This document shows positions 33,596 through 44,929 of a stretch of DNA of 64,000 nucleotides, one piece after another. Source of the DNA: Labyrinthula sp. Ha (Eukaryota > Sar > Bigyra > Labyrinthulida > Labyrinthulaceae); assembly GCA_015227615.1 (NCBI GenBank), contig JAALGZ010000034.1:310001-374000 (forward strand). The letters are read 5' to 3'. The position numbers were made by a program, and so were the translations under genes. The notes under the pieces were generated by a model that was not told the origin of the DNA, did not search any database, and saw only the letters and a list, made by a program, of their open reading frames with translations. Each line of letters starts with the position of its first letter. Position 1 is the stretch's first letter.

Positions 33596-34330
33596 TTAAT
33601 ATGGAAGTAACCGTTTAGGAGGATTCCATTCTTCTTTCTTTTTCACCCATTCAACCCGCTCCCAAATCTCTCCCGCTTCCAGTAACTCCACTCTTGATGG
33701 GGTCACTCGAAAAGAACCAGCATTTTCGGCGACCTTTTTTTCTAAATCTTTATCGACAAAATTACCGAATTTACGAACGATTTCTCTTTGTTGCTGTAAT
33801 TCATGCATTATGATATCTGCACGTTCTTGAAAGAGAGCTCTCTCATCAATCTTCAGTTCACTTCTATTGCTTGCTGAATTTTCACCTGTCATCAACTCTG
33901 AGGAAGCTATCATTTGACTAAGACTTCTAAGCGGTGCACTTAAGATAATCGAGGAAGATTCAAGAGGTTCCACGGTTCCATCAAATCTCCACTGCTCACA
34001 CTCATCAGTTTCACTTAGTAAGGGATAACTTCCATACAAATAACAAAGAGTTACTTTGCTTTCAAAGAATGGATTTTTTTGAGAATGGTTTTTGATAAGA
34101 AACTCTATACTGCTGGAGTTCCTGTTCAATTTCTGAAAGCCAACTGTTTTGACACTTGGAAAGAGAGAGTTGTTTGTTTTGGAAATATAGGCCAATTGGA
34201 AATAAAATGGTTTGTTTGGATCTCTGACACCTTTCTTGTCACACATGTTTCTTTTGACCGAGCGCTTCAAAAACTCTTCTATTGGGTTCCTAACCAAACA
34301 GGAAGGATATTTCAAACTACGACTACGCAT
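33596..34330 (-). CDS. PNPOx-like flavoprotein, Alr4036-type FMN-binding family
   Basis: 244 aa. It follows the layout of pyridoxamine 5'-phosphate oxidase-like proteins of the Alr4036 type (Pfam 12766 family): PFYFQLAYISKTNNSLFPSV strand pair (family FxLATxxxxGxPxxRTV), a TLCYLYGSYPLLSE strand (family WYFxxxxEQFRxxG) followed by CEQWRFDGTVEPLES, and the C-terminal VTPSRVELLEAGE then WERVEW, which matches the family ending where the oxidised substrate site is closed. It probably binds FMN. Whether it is a true PNP oxidase for vitamin B6 is uncertain, because the classic PNPOx C-terminal RLSPxR is replaced by KRLLPY. Same strand as the calpain-EML gene, 53 bp upstream of it. Confidence 0.8.
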   Translation of the reverse strand: MRSRSLKYPSCLVRNPIEEFLKRSVKRNMCDKKGVRDPNKPFYFQLAYISKTNNSLFPSVKTVGFQKLNRNSSSIEFLIKNHSQKNPFFESKVTLCYLYGSYPLLSETDECEQWRFDGTVEPLESSSIILSAPLRSLSQMIASSELMTGENSASNRSELKIDERALFQERADIIMHELQQQREIVRKFGNFVDKDLEKKVAENAGSFRVTPSRVELLEAGEIWERVEWVKKKEEWNPPKRLLPY

Positions 34331-37300
34331 CGTATAATCTTTTAGATTTAAAGATTCTTATTCTGCTGAAGACAAGACTGAATTTAATTGGGCTAATGCT
34401 CTTAATTCATAGAAATCTGATTGGTTAGATTTCATTCCAGGAATTATATAATATATACAAGAATAAAGATATTGAACAAAGTTTGGAATAAAAACAAAGC
34501 ACCAAAGTATAGTCAATACACCTATACACATCAGAAAAAACAATTTCCATAGGAGCTTTGGTGCTATATTTCTACCTTCAAAGAGTTATTCCTGTTAATT
34601 TAAAAGGAAAAGTTTTGGATTGAAGCGAGAGGAGGCTTAAGGGTTAAGGAGAGTTGGTTACACCTTAGTACGCCTAACCCACTTCCAACCATTATCAACC
34701 TCGAAATAAAGAATAAAAATATAGTTTTTTGAAAACTAAGGTTAGAGCTGATGAGAGTCCATTGCTGATCATTAGATTCCATATTACTACAGCAACAATA
34801 GAATATCTGTCTTCACAGTTAACTAAGGAAGGCGATTCTTTTTGTGTTAAGATAGGTGTTAACGGTTAAGTATGACAAATATAAACAACTATATTCTTAT
34901 TACAAATAGAACGTTTGTATGTTACAGAAATGAGTACAGAACGTACTTCAATGTTCAAAGGGAACATAACAATATTATGTTTACGGGTCCTTTGAGGACA
35001 TATCTAAATAAGATTTCAAAGAAATTAGTTGAGCTCTGCGATATACTACACAGTTCGTCACGCTACCAGTGAGCTAAATTAAGTATCTAATCGAGTGATA
35101 GCTACAGCATGTGAATTGAAGTTTTCTGAATAGTAGATTACATTGCAACATTGTTATGCGAGATAGATGATATGATATGATCAATATCAGTTTAACCTAT
35201 GATCACGCATGAATTATTTCTTACTTTAGATTGGGTTTATCTGCATTAAAAACAGGCGAGGAGTAGGTTCGCAGAAGCTGTAATAATTTCATCGAGGTTT
35301 AGGTGAGTAATGTATTGTGAGAGTTAGTTTTAGGATTCTCAGTGGGTTTCAATTCTAAGAATTTCCTTGTAGCATATTTTCATGGCTCTTGTCTTCGAGA
35401 ATACTTACTGGAATGAGATCATGATATCATATAGTTATTAACATTGAGACATTGTTTGCTTTGCTTTCTGTGAAAGAAGGAGAAGGAAGCAATAAGCAGA
35501 CCAGAAGAAACGCTTTCGCCTAGGTGTGGGAGGTTAAATTGGTTACCTTTACGTAATGTTAGGTTTCCGAAAGGTTTTTTACTTTAGTTGGAGGGAGTGA
35601 CAGAGGTTTTTTTTATGTTGTTCTGGGTTCTATAGTATTTTTATGTATTTTTAGACAGTACAATAACAAGAGTATAGTCTCGCTAACTTCGATTGGCTAT
35701 ACAATGGCGAGAACTATCTTAATAACATCCGATGTTTCCAGTTATTGCTTCTCAAGTTTTTATTTCTTAATTAGTTCATCGCAACTTTATTTTCAAAACA
35801 GTGTTGTGGTACCAAATTCCAGGATATTACATTATCACAGAATATGTTAGTTGGCAAACCAGCAATAAAGTGGGTACTTAGCTAATTCTAAAGCACGACT
35901 TCAACCTAGCTTAAATATGTAAATTAATTTACAGTAGTGGAAGCACAACTTTGCCCTCAGTAATGATTCTAATAGTTCAAGTCATGCTAAGAATGTATGG
36001 TCCATGACACTTCTCGTTTGTTGCGCGAGATTGTGCTGTAATTAAAATTTTTCTTCATCTGTGAGAACTCCTATTGACCTTATTCATTTTTTTTTGTTTA
36101 TTAACTAATTTTTGACAAGTTCGCCTGTTGGAGCTTGAATAGATATGAAATTTTGTACTCAGATATAGGGCTTCTAGTTCATCTATAACTTGCTCGTTGG
36201 GGCTTAGTTTTCTTACACTAGTTTAGGGATGGTGAGTGTCCTTCTGATATTTTATTATGTGAAAGTTTCCTTACTATTGTGCACAAACAACACTTCAATC
36301 AAAATTGCTGTCGCCATGTAGTTTGTCTACGTTTTTACATCTACTCTTGCTTTTGCTGTTATATATGAATCTAACTCATTTAAATTGGGTGGTGTCTTTT
36401 CTATGCTCTCTGTTTCTGGTACCTGTATTAGGGGTCTCATAATGTTATGTTAAATTCCAGGTTTCTTTTTGTTTAGAATTCAAAAAAAACATTATTTCCT
36501 TTCTATTTAATCATATCGCATGAAAAGGAGGTAACTAAGACGGTCGAACTTCTGTCTTCGTGAAAGCTGCCTCAGAGGTCTTGAAGTTTGTATCTGGAGT
36601 TACAGTCGAATATTGGCTTAATGTATTCATTATTAAGTTTAGATTTCATCGTTGTTAAGGCTTCAGCTTCTGGGTGCTTCATGTTATTTAACCTATTTTC
36701 TGTATAATATGTTTTGAAAACTTGAAGTTTGATATTTGATGTCTTCACCTATTCAACATTGTGGACAAAAGCTACCATATTCTCTGGAGGAGAAAGGTAG
36801 AATATATTTTTTTGCTATAAGCAGTTCCAAGGATACAGTCAGACACTAAGCAGTCGGGTGTACGACTCTCTCTTTACTGACTGTTTACACTTTAGATAGT
36901 TATACTACAATATTACATTACCGCACAATTGGTGCAACTTTACATAATACATCTTTACTAATACATAAGCACCGAAAACAACAGATCGTAAATCCTCAAT
37001 ATCTCAACAAATAATGGGTGTTAGAAGACGTTACTTATATAATTTTATAGCTCTTTTTAAGCTCTTTCAGTTTGTTTAATTCGATAAACGTATCTTTGTG
37101 CAAATATAGGCGATACGGACAAATATTTGTCTAACTGATACACCGGAATATTTTTTTCAGATGTTGTCAAGGACCTGAAAAGGAAAGAGAAATCCTTGGT
37201 TCTTTGATATATTCCCTATTGAAAAACCTGTTTCTATAAACTAGAACTTACAAGCCCACTTTCGTTAACTTCAAGTTTGATCTTTGGCTTAAATATCTTG

Positions 37301-38397
37301 AATTTTTGTAAAAAACGAAACAATAATGGAAAATACAGAACAAGATGCAAGTGACCTACAAACTGAAAAACTCGAAATCTAACAAGAAGACGAAACAACT
37401 CCTTTCTATCGATAGACAATATACATAATATTCATTGCAGAATCTGTACTTCATCTAACTCACAAAGTTGATGCAAACAAAATTAAATGCAAGAGCTTCT
37501 TCCACATTTTTTTAGTTGAGAGAACAAAGAAGATATTTAGATTTCTTGAAGACTTACTCACAAAATGTGCTATAAATTTTAAATGCCAACTAGCTGTAGT
37601 AACCTCAATGTAACATTATCCTCAATTAGTCATACCATTCAACAAAAGATTTTATACCTAGTCCTTTACTTCTGTCTTACCGATGAATGAAATGTTGTTT
37701 CATTCACTTCTTTCACGTTCTTGAGAAATTATAAGTTCAGCTCCATTTTAAAAATGATCTTAAGCTTCTGGATTTTACGTCTAAAAAGAGATAACTCATT
37801 TCGTCCACAAGATTGAGCAAGACAAGGGAAAGTACTAAGAAACTCAAGAAATAATATATTTATCTAAACAATCTTGGAGAGGTCTTAGCCAGTATGTTGT
37901 TTTTATTAATATAATTATCAAAATAATATTTAAATTTTGCTAGAAAAGTCTAAAACGATATTAAACATTCTAAAAATTTGGGGGTCAAGTTTAGATTATT
38001 TTCTCAACTCTTTATGTTATCTTACGTAATTATCAAGTTCATACAAAATATTTTTCAGCCTATCTTAAATTATTACTTCAATATAACTTACAAAAGAGTA
38101 CTTGGAAATGAGTGTTTTAATGATATCAATCTCAATATTGGCTCTTAAAATGAGGAGTAAATATTACTTTTCTCTCTAGTTTTTACCTAAAGATGCTTTA
38201 AAAAATCCCATATTTAATTAAGATTGTTTTGTATATACTAAATAAAATTTGGAAAAAGTTAAAGAGTTCACTAAGATAGGAAATATCAATCTTTGAATTG
38301 TTGTTTTACTGAAAAAGTGCAAATTTAATTCAAATTTCCAGATGAAATATAAGAAAAAACCTTCTAGGTTGCTGAATGACAAGGTTAAGAGAATTTA
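34331..38397. other. Gene desert, 4.1 kb
   Basis: AT-rich, no long open frame, no recognised RNA or repeat. Some stretches are noticeably T-rich on the plus strand (about 35500-36700). Confidence 0.55.
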
Positions 38398-38709
38398 ATG
38401 AAAAGGTGTCATAGAATAGTTAAGAAGCTTGAGCCAGATTTGCAACTCATTCAAGACCAATATTGTTTTGGTAAAGTGAGTAGTTCTTACGATTTGGTAT
38501 ATAATTTGAACACTTGTTTAAACAATGATCTGTCGAATCTTGGGGATAAATTTTTACATAAAGAAAACTTCAGTTTAGATGAACTGTTAAGGGAAAGCAA
38601 ATTCAAATCAATTTTCTTGCTTGCTAAATTATCCTCCAATTTTGAGCTTGTTCCCGGGCTTCCATACCGTAAACACTGCATTCTAATACTTCGGATTCTA
38701 TTCTATTAA
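38398..38709 (+). CDS. Possible small gene, 103 aa
   Basis: An ORF with soluble-protein composition (VKKLEPDLQLIQDQYCFGKV, then KFLHKENFSLDELLRESKF) that stands out from the surrounding desert. No family is recognised. The last ~15 residues are hydrophobic and AT-driven, so the true 3' end may be different. It could be a pseudogene fragment. Confidence 0.4.
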   Translation: MKRCHRIVKKLEPDLQLIQDQYCFGKVSSSYDLVYNLNTCLNNDLSNLGDKFLHKENFSLDELLRESKFKSIFLLAKLSSNFELVPGLPYRKHCILILRILFY

Positions 38710-39010
38710 AAAATTTCTTCATGATCTCTTAGTATGATGATGTTCTGTGTTTTTTTCTTCGAAACGTCACTTTTTTTCATTTCTGATAATTTGGAACTAC
38801 ACATTTTCAAGAAAACTATGTTTCTGAATTTCAAGCACGATATATAGAAATATGGTTTTAATAGATTACAACCTCAGTATTTGTAAGCACTGAATAAAAC
38901 CTTTTTACACGCTGATTTTGTTGGAGAGATTCATATTCTCAACCTAGAATAATAGAACTAATGGAATTATTCTAAAACACTTAAAAAAACATTTAACCCT
39001 TAAGATGAGT

Positions 39011-41211
39011 TCAAACATTCTTCATCTGATTAAATATCCGTCGTACTCTTTGAAAACGAGGTTTCTTTGGCCTTTCAAGCAGTGAAAATTCTGTCATGGT
39101 TTCTTTCGAAACACCGTCTTCTAGGTAATAAACTTCTTCAACTTCTTGTTCACACTTAATTTCTTTCCCAATCAATTGCTGTATTAAACATGCAAAAAAA
39201 CTACTTCTCTCTATTCCAATAAATCTGAAACCAAACTCTTTTTCCTTAATCAGAAATATATCAAGTATTTCATCAGGACCATAAATTATTCTAGAAAAGA
39301 ACTTGTATAAAAATGAATCTTGAAGCTTTTCGTGGCTGAAGAAAATAAAAACAATTTGCAGAAACTTTTCTCTTGTAATTGGATTATCTGTTTTCCACAC
39401 AAAATCAGGAGTCAAATATATTTTTAATTTTGAATCTATACCTTCAGGAAGTAATTCTGGAACAAGAAAAGCATTTTTTTCTCTTGGATCTGCAAATAAA
39501 ACCAAACTATGTAAAGCTAAGTTTAAAACATAGTCTCTTTCTATTTTTGTATATTGTTTTAATAAAACTTCAAATAAATCTTTTCTTATTATTCCAGTAT
39601 CAATATATTTTCTATAATTTGAAAATACTTTTTTATTTGTTCTAAAAGCAATTTGATGAAAACTTTCATCACGAATAAAACTTCCCAGAGCTTGAGCTAA
39701 GAAAGAAGGTGCAAAAAATATAAAATTATCACTTTCAGATAGATTTATATTCTTGAAATAAGAAATTATTCCTTCTTGAGCATATATTTCTAACATTTCT
39801 TCCATTTCCTCTTCAGAAAAGTTACATTTTTTAGCTCTTAGCTTAAACTTTCCAACTGTCATATAACTTGATTCCTCTCGACAATTATCCAAGAATAATA
39901 CAAAAACTGATTTAATCTGTATATTTTGATTTAAAAAGTTTACTAGGTTCGGGTTAATCACATCTATGCTCATTAACTTATCCTTTATTGCATTCTCACG
40001 ACTTATATAAGAATCTACAGCGTTTTCAACAGGAAAGAAAATAGTTTCTTCATCTTCAATAATAGTTAACTTCGCAGAAAGTTTCGATAAAAAGGATTTA
40101 ATTTTGTTGTTTATGTTCTCAAGGGTTATATTTTTCTTTAAAAAAGTATTTAAAAAAGTTCCAATAAATAAAACAGGTGCTTTTGGGGTATTTCTTAAAA
40201 CACTTTCACACCAAAATTTTAGTCTAAATAAATCATTTTCTCTTAACTTTGTCATATTAAAAACAAGAAAGTAAAGTGAATTTGATTTCATAAAAATATG
40301 ATGAACAGAAGAAAAAACTTCTTGACCACCAAAATCATAAACACGTAAAAAAGTATCTCTAGTTGTGAAATCTGAAAAAAAAATAACTATTTGTTGTATA
40401 TTGTTCAACAAAACTTTTTTCTCCTATAGTTCTTGTAATCAACTCATCTTCAAATACCAAGTTATATTTTGACTCTTTTTGAACTTCATCTTCAATAACA
40501 TATTTACAAGTCAGCATATTCTTAACTCTTTGAACGCTGAGATCATATTTTGTAATTGACTTAAATGTTTGTGGCCAACTTGAAATATTTGGGTATCTTC
40601 CATAACTAAAGTGGATTGTGTTTCTTTTTGAAAACTTTTTCCAGCTAAGTTTCTTAAACATGAAGTTTTTCCAGTTCTTCCATCACCTAAAAACAAAACT
40701 AAAGTAACTAAAATACCCATAAGAATAACTGGAACTTCATTTAAAACTTCTTGCTTTTCATATTGACTTTGTAAAGAAGAATGAACAAGTTTTTTTAACA
40801 TTTTACTTTTACCTTTAGGTTCAATAAACTGTGGATAGAGTTGAAGACCAAGAATAGAAGGATGAGAATCAACTATATCTTGTAACTCAATTATATCTTC
40901 TTCTGGCAACTCGTTTGATCCTTGAGAATACGTGTATCTTAAATTTTTTATTGTCTTATTAGTTTTCAGGTAGTTTGTAATATCTGAAATAATAACTTCA
41001 TCTTGAATATGTTCACTAATACTAAAAACTAAATATTTTGATAAAAATACTATATTCTTAGAAGTGTTTTATTAAAAGATAAAGCTCTAAATTTATATGA
41101 TATATTAATTGAGCTCATTTGGTTTTCAGATAGTCTAAATAATAATATAACATATATTTACTTTACATCTTTTACAGTGATTGATTTCAAGAAACTGCAA
41201 AAAGAATTCAT
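39011..41211 (-). CDS. LRR-Roc-COR (ROCO family) GTPase without kinase; about five exons
   Basis: Exons 41162-41211, 41051-41134, 40717-41021, 40415-40686 and 39011-40386. The N-terminus carries degenerate leucine-rich repeats of NLRC type (FNKTLLRIYIS, LKTNKTIKNLRYTYS). The Roc GTPase has a P-loop GDGRTGKTS at about 147-155 and a G3 motif VYDFGGQEVF, then NTPKAPVLFIGTFLNT; the usual G4 THxD is not clear. The COR domain follows (EEMLEIYAQEGIISYFKN, SDNFIFFAPSFLAQALGSF, KYIDTGIIRKDLFEVLL). The protein ends after COR. ROCO proteins act as dimer-regulated GTPase switches in signalling. One frame change inside exon 4 (about 40560-40610), between STLVMEDTQIFQ and KYVIEDEVQKES, is unresolved: either another intron of unusual length or a frameshift. 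So the gene could be a recent pseudogene. Confidence 0.8.
40387..40414 (-). other. Intron, 28 nt (GT-AG, phase 1)
   Basis: GTTTTG to AATAG. Joins TRTIGEK to IIFFSDFTTRDTFLRVYDF in frame, just before the G3 motif. It ends 5' of a run of nine T. Confidence 0.7.
40687..40716 (-). other. Intron, 30 nt, stopless and a multiple of three (phase 1)
   Basis: GTATTT to TTTAG. It is open in frame, so the ORF reads through it, but retention would insert ten hydrophobic residues (GILVTLVLFL) right before the P-loop. Removal gives VILMGDGRTGKTS, the expected Roc strand and P-loop. Confidence 0.85.
41022..41050 (-). other. Intron, 29 nt (GT-AG, phase 2)
   Basis: GTATTT to TTTAG. Joins LSFNKTLLRI to YISEHIQDEV; read-through hits TAG at the 5' junction. 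Confidence 0.8.
41135..41161 (-). other. Intron, 27 nt (GT-AG, phase 2)
   Basis: GTAAAT to TTTAG. Joins a 16-codon first exon starting at ATG 41211 to the frame LSENQMSSINISY. The first exon is short, so the start is less certain than the intron. Confidence 0.65.
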
Positions 41212-41463
41212 TTGAGTAATAGTACACTGAATAAACCTAAACTTAACATATAAAAATAAATATACTCCAAATAATTCAGTTTCAAGTTTTTAAATTCTTG
41301 AAGGTTTCTAAAGTTTTTATCACTGAATCTACAAATCTCAAATCTAAAGTCAGGAAAACAAAATAAAATACTGGAGTTTTTTCACAGCTGGAAAACAAAG
41401 GATAAATTTCAAGAAGGTAGATTTGATCGCCTCAAATGGACAATATCGAAACCTAACATAAAG

Positions 41464-41767
41464 CTAATAGAACATAGTATACTCTATAAAAGACACGTCT
41501 TGATCTAGTTGGAACCCTTTTACAAACTCTTCTATCTCCCTTTTGAACTTATTTGGGTTTATTCGTTTCCTATAATATTGGTATTCCCTTTGGATAATTG
41601 ATATAATTAAGATACCATCGAATAACAACCTTTGTTTTATCATTTCTTTTTTCATATTGTTGTTTGATTGATTTCATATTTCTCTTGTTTGTTTGAATTG
41701 CGATTTGTTTTTGTACTTTTTGGAAACTAAGTAATTGCCCAAAATTTGTTTCTGCAAAAGTAATCAT
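41464..41767 (-). CDS. Small unknown protein, 91 aa, two exons
   Basis: Exons 41616-41767 and 41464-41587 joined by a 28-nt intron. The spliced product is basic and helical, with KVVIRWEYQYYRKRINPNKF across the junction and EFVKGFQLDQDVSFIEYTMF at the end. No family recognised. Its start codon is 13 bp from the start of a gene on the opposite strand. The promoter-like motif at 41731-41748 lies inside the first codons; the second Met (residue 31) is therefore an alternative start. Confidence 0.65.
41588..41615 (-). other. Intron, 28 nt (GT-AG, phase 2)
   Basis: GTATCT to CAAAG. It joins two open frames that each fail at this point; TG+G gives Trp in VVIRWEYQYY. Confidence 0.8.
41731..41748 (-). 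promoter_or_regulatory. Candidate promoter motif TTTTGGGCAATTAC
   Basis: On the minus strand this reads CAAATTTTGGGCAATTAC. Fourteen bases are identical to the first copy upstream of RPS29 (57608-57621). It sits 33-50 bp before the plus-strand ATG at 41781 and within the 5' codons of the minus-strand gene. Confidence 0.5.
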
Positions 41768-41780
41768 TGCAAAAAACTAA

Positions 41781-41947
41781 ATGGCTGAAACAAGTAAATT
41801 AGACACCGCTATCATTGAAAAGTTAACATTTTTAAGAAATCCTCATCTTGACTCAGACGAAGTTAATTTTAACAGGCCTCTTAGTATTAGTATTTTAATG
41901 ATTATCGTGTTTTAGGGGACCAATTAACGGGATATTTCTCATCTTGA
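41781..41947 (+). CDS. Tiny unknown protein, 45 aa, two exons
   Basis: Exon 1 41781-41861 (MAETSKLDTAIIEKLTFLRN then PHLDSDE), 29-nt intron, exon 2 41891-41947 (YFNDYRVLGDQLTGYFSS). The intron choice rests on size and a smooth acidic-aromatic product. Other splices are possible: GT at 41884 or 41890, or a GC-AG intron 41876-41915 that would instead give a hydrophobic tail ending at 42021. No family recognised. Confidence 0.5.
41862..41890 (+). other. Probable intron, 29 nt (GT-AG, phase 0)
   Basis: GTTAAT to ATTAG. One of several possible splices for this gene; chosen because its length matches the other introns. Confidence 0.5.
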
Positions 41948-44605
41948 TAATTGTTGTTAGTGGTGGGATTTTATTTATTGATAATTTATCAAAAAGAAAC
42001 TTTCCCAAATTTTCTTTTTGATTAATTCTGATAGTTCCCAATAGGGGTGCCGTTTGAGGATTTTTGATATATCATTTGAGTTTTGAAGATTTTTATTTTT
42101 TTAGTGATTTTGAGTTTTTGGCTAGATGGCCCACTTTTTTGAGTTTTTTGACAATTGAGTTTTTGATATTTCCCAATTTTCTCACTTCCAAACATGCCAA
42201 GGCACTACCATAACTCCCTAACCTGTTCATGGGAATTGAACGCATGACCAATGCTCCATTCGTCGCATTGTCCCCAACTACGCCATCAAGATTATGTCAG
42301 ATGCATACATCCTGTTACTACTATGATCATTATAGACTGGTCCCACTAATTTCAAAGAACCCTCCTACAAGGGCAGATGAGATATTGAACACACTTAAGC
42401 AAAGACTAGGAGTTACGAGAGTTACTTTACATCAATTGAAAGCCCTTTTTCGCAGAGTACATTTCTTTAATATTTAGTTAAGTTTAAAAAGTTAAGAACA
42501 AAAAATAGTAGTGCTTTGGCAACAGCGAAATAGATGATGACTGTAGACAATGATATGCCTCTTTCTTGACCCCAAATTCGGTTCATTGAAAGTTGGATAC
42601 ATATTCAGAAAGTTCTTTTAAATATATCTCTAGCTATGTAAAATAGTATAGGATTTGAAATAGTTTACTTTGTATAGAACGCAAAATACCACCAAAATAT
42701 GGCACATCCATTTTATATCGATAAGAAAACAATGAAGAAAAAGGTTACACCATCTCTGTAAACTTTTTAGGTTAGCTCTTCTACTTAAGTTATATCTAGT
42801 AGTAAACAATAGTGTTTTATTCTTTTTGTTATTACGGGGTGGTGAAAACTTTATCCACGATTTTTTCAAAAATGCAGTATAATCGTCATATAATCAACAA
42901 TACCTTTTCAACTCTTCTACAAAGCTCTAAACGTATTGCAAACTGAGCCTAGTAATTACTCACATAAAAATTTAGAGGATTAAAACAATATAAAGTATAA
43001 AAAAACCATGATTACTGAAAATAAAGCATATAGTATTTGTTAGTTCTTGTCACGAAATCTTCCTCAAATACAATATTATCACCCACAATGTGTTTCACAT
43101 TAAAAAAACCTTTCCAACCATGTGTTTTGTCAATGTATTTTATGAGAACGAGTACTTTAAACCCTAAAAAAGGCTAATTTTAAGGATCCTTTATACTAAG
43201 TTTACACATCTTTAAAGAAACATATATTCAAACTTAACATCATGAAGAACAACTCTATAGATGATCCGGTTTTTCAGACCATAGGTATTTACCATAATTG
43301 ACTTCTAGAACCCTTTCTCAGGATATTTCTTCTCTAGTTAACTGTAACTGAGCTAAACTTCAATCAGAAAAGTTAAATGTTGAAAATCTGCACAACCGAA
43401 AATACGAAATCACACAGTTTCGCTATGATCCGATAAATTTTGGCATTAGGCAGCCCCCAATAACTAAAAAAAAAGATCTGAAATCTTAGATTATATTTTT
43501 GAGAAAAAATTCTATGTTTATAAGAAAAGTTGATATTGGGCTAGAATTTTGTTTTTCTCAACTTCCATCCGTGTAATACCTCAAGAAATACTCGTCTAGA
43601 ACCTGAATAGATCTAACCTGTCGAAAAAGCGAGTGGATTTAGGTCTACAAACAACTTTTTTTGAGAATTGGAGTATTCTGTATAGACTTCCTGACAATGT
43701 ATCGTATTTCCAAGATCTCAGAAACTTTGAAAAAGGATACCCTTAAATGTCAAATATTCCTGAATGGGTGATACTAAGTGACAAAATATTCTAAAAAATG
43801 GTATTCACCCACAGGTATTAATAATTTAGGATACCTCCGAGCTTGTTTGAGGAAACTTCAAGAACCTCCCTATTTATCTCAGCAATAGTTATTTAGCTTA
43901 ATTTAACTTTACTCTACACTCAACTTTAGAATAGCTAAAACTGAGCTTCTGAAAAGACAAATATCAAGAGCTTTGACTCTAGCATTATCTAGGATCAGCT
44001 TTACGTAACTCAGAGAAGAAAAATTAAAAGTTTCAAGTTATTATTGGTTTTAATTTTACAACTCTCTGTCATATTATTGCAAATTTCTATATGAAAATAC
44101 ATATTTTTTTAAACTTTTACATAAGATGAAATGTTTAAGAATACACACGGATTGGCATGAAGAGTACCAGCATAGATTAAGGAAGACCTGTGTATTTAGT
44201 TTCTGAAAAAAATTATATTGTGGTCATTTATCTGTCGTATTTATGGAAAAAAAGTGATATTTTTGTTTTTTACAAGTTAAATACCTTGCTCTTATTTTTA
44301 TAATATGTGCTGGGTATCATTTTAAACAGAAAAAGAATTTAATCTATAAGAGTGGTATTTATATATTTTAACTCTACGCTTAACTTACTTAAAAACTCTC
44401 ATACTTTTTGGTATTCTCATATTTCTCCTATACTTAAATAAACTCGATATAGCATTACCCTCAATCCAATAAAACGAACAGAAATCAAGAAATGGTCAAG
44501 AGATTTCCGTTTTTGCAGATAACTCAAGGAAGATTGAGTGAGTGGATGCCTAAAGTAATAAAACTATTGAAGGTATACTATGGCTCAAATTGAAAAGTTA
44601 TTTGA
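41948..44605. other. Gene desert, 2.7 kb
   Basis: Starts with a T-rich repeat patch, then an 82-codon plus-strand ORF (42229-42477) of unclear status, its C-terminal half (RADEILNTLKQRLGVTRVTL) looking coding-like. The remainder is AT-rich with no recognisable content. Confidence 0.45.
42076..42165 (+). repeat. Four irregular copies of TTGAGTTTT
   Basis: Copies at 42076-42084, 42110-42119, 42139-42149 and 42155-42165, spaced unevenly. Likely a slippage-prone T-rich patch. Confidence 0.5.
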
Positions 44606-44905
44606 TATCAACGCTACTCTCGTGCACATGGGAAGAAGCAGAGTTACACAAGCATTGGAAGTATTTTAGTGAGCATAAACCCATATGAAGATCTATTTTT
44701 ATATACCGCTAAAAATGAGAAAACATATTTGAGCATGGGGGAAAGTCATCTAAACAACTACTTCATGTCTTCAAGGTTACAGAAACTGTTTTCAAGATGT
44801 TGAAACAGGAAGATTCAGATCAATCAAGTGTTATTAATTAAGTCTCACGTCTAGGAAAAGCTTAAGCAACCAAGCAGCCCTCACAATATATCAGTCAGAG
44901 ATATA
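44606..44905 (+). pseudogene. Myosin motor-domain pseudogene fragment
   Basis: The frame from 44606 reads SYTSIGSILVSINPYEDLFL, clearly the myosin head segment IYTxxGxxLVxxNPYKxLxxY. After a frameshift near 44740-44760 it continues LHVFKVTETVFKMLKQEDSD (myosin PHxFxxAxxAYxxMxxxxxDQ). The P-loop that should follow (GESGAGKT) is ruined by two stops and substitutions at about 44837-44865, but the next helix survives as ATKQPSQYIS (myosin ATKQIMQYI). So about 100 codons of a myosin head remain, with at least one frameshift and two stops. It abuts a hAT transposase relic downstream. Confidence 0.7.
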
Positions 44906-44929
44906 GAAGAAATGCTGTAAATTCTGGTT

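Noticed and set aside
40372-40387. 16-nt GT...CAG at the T-run in the ROCO gene as an intron
   Set aside because: The overlapping 28-nt intron 40387-40414 fixes the same frame change, matches the genome's size class and gives a better Roc strand before the DFGGQE motif.
41876-41915. 40-nt GC-AG intron giving a transmembrane tail to the small gene at 41781
   Set aside because: Non-canonical ends and unusual length; the hydrophobic tail is easily produced by AT-rich chance. The 29-nt GT-AG choice was preferred, though not proved.
42229-42477. 82-codon ORF as a gene
   Set aside because: Only its second half looks coding; no upstream motif, homologous domain or splice context supports it.
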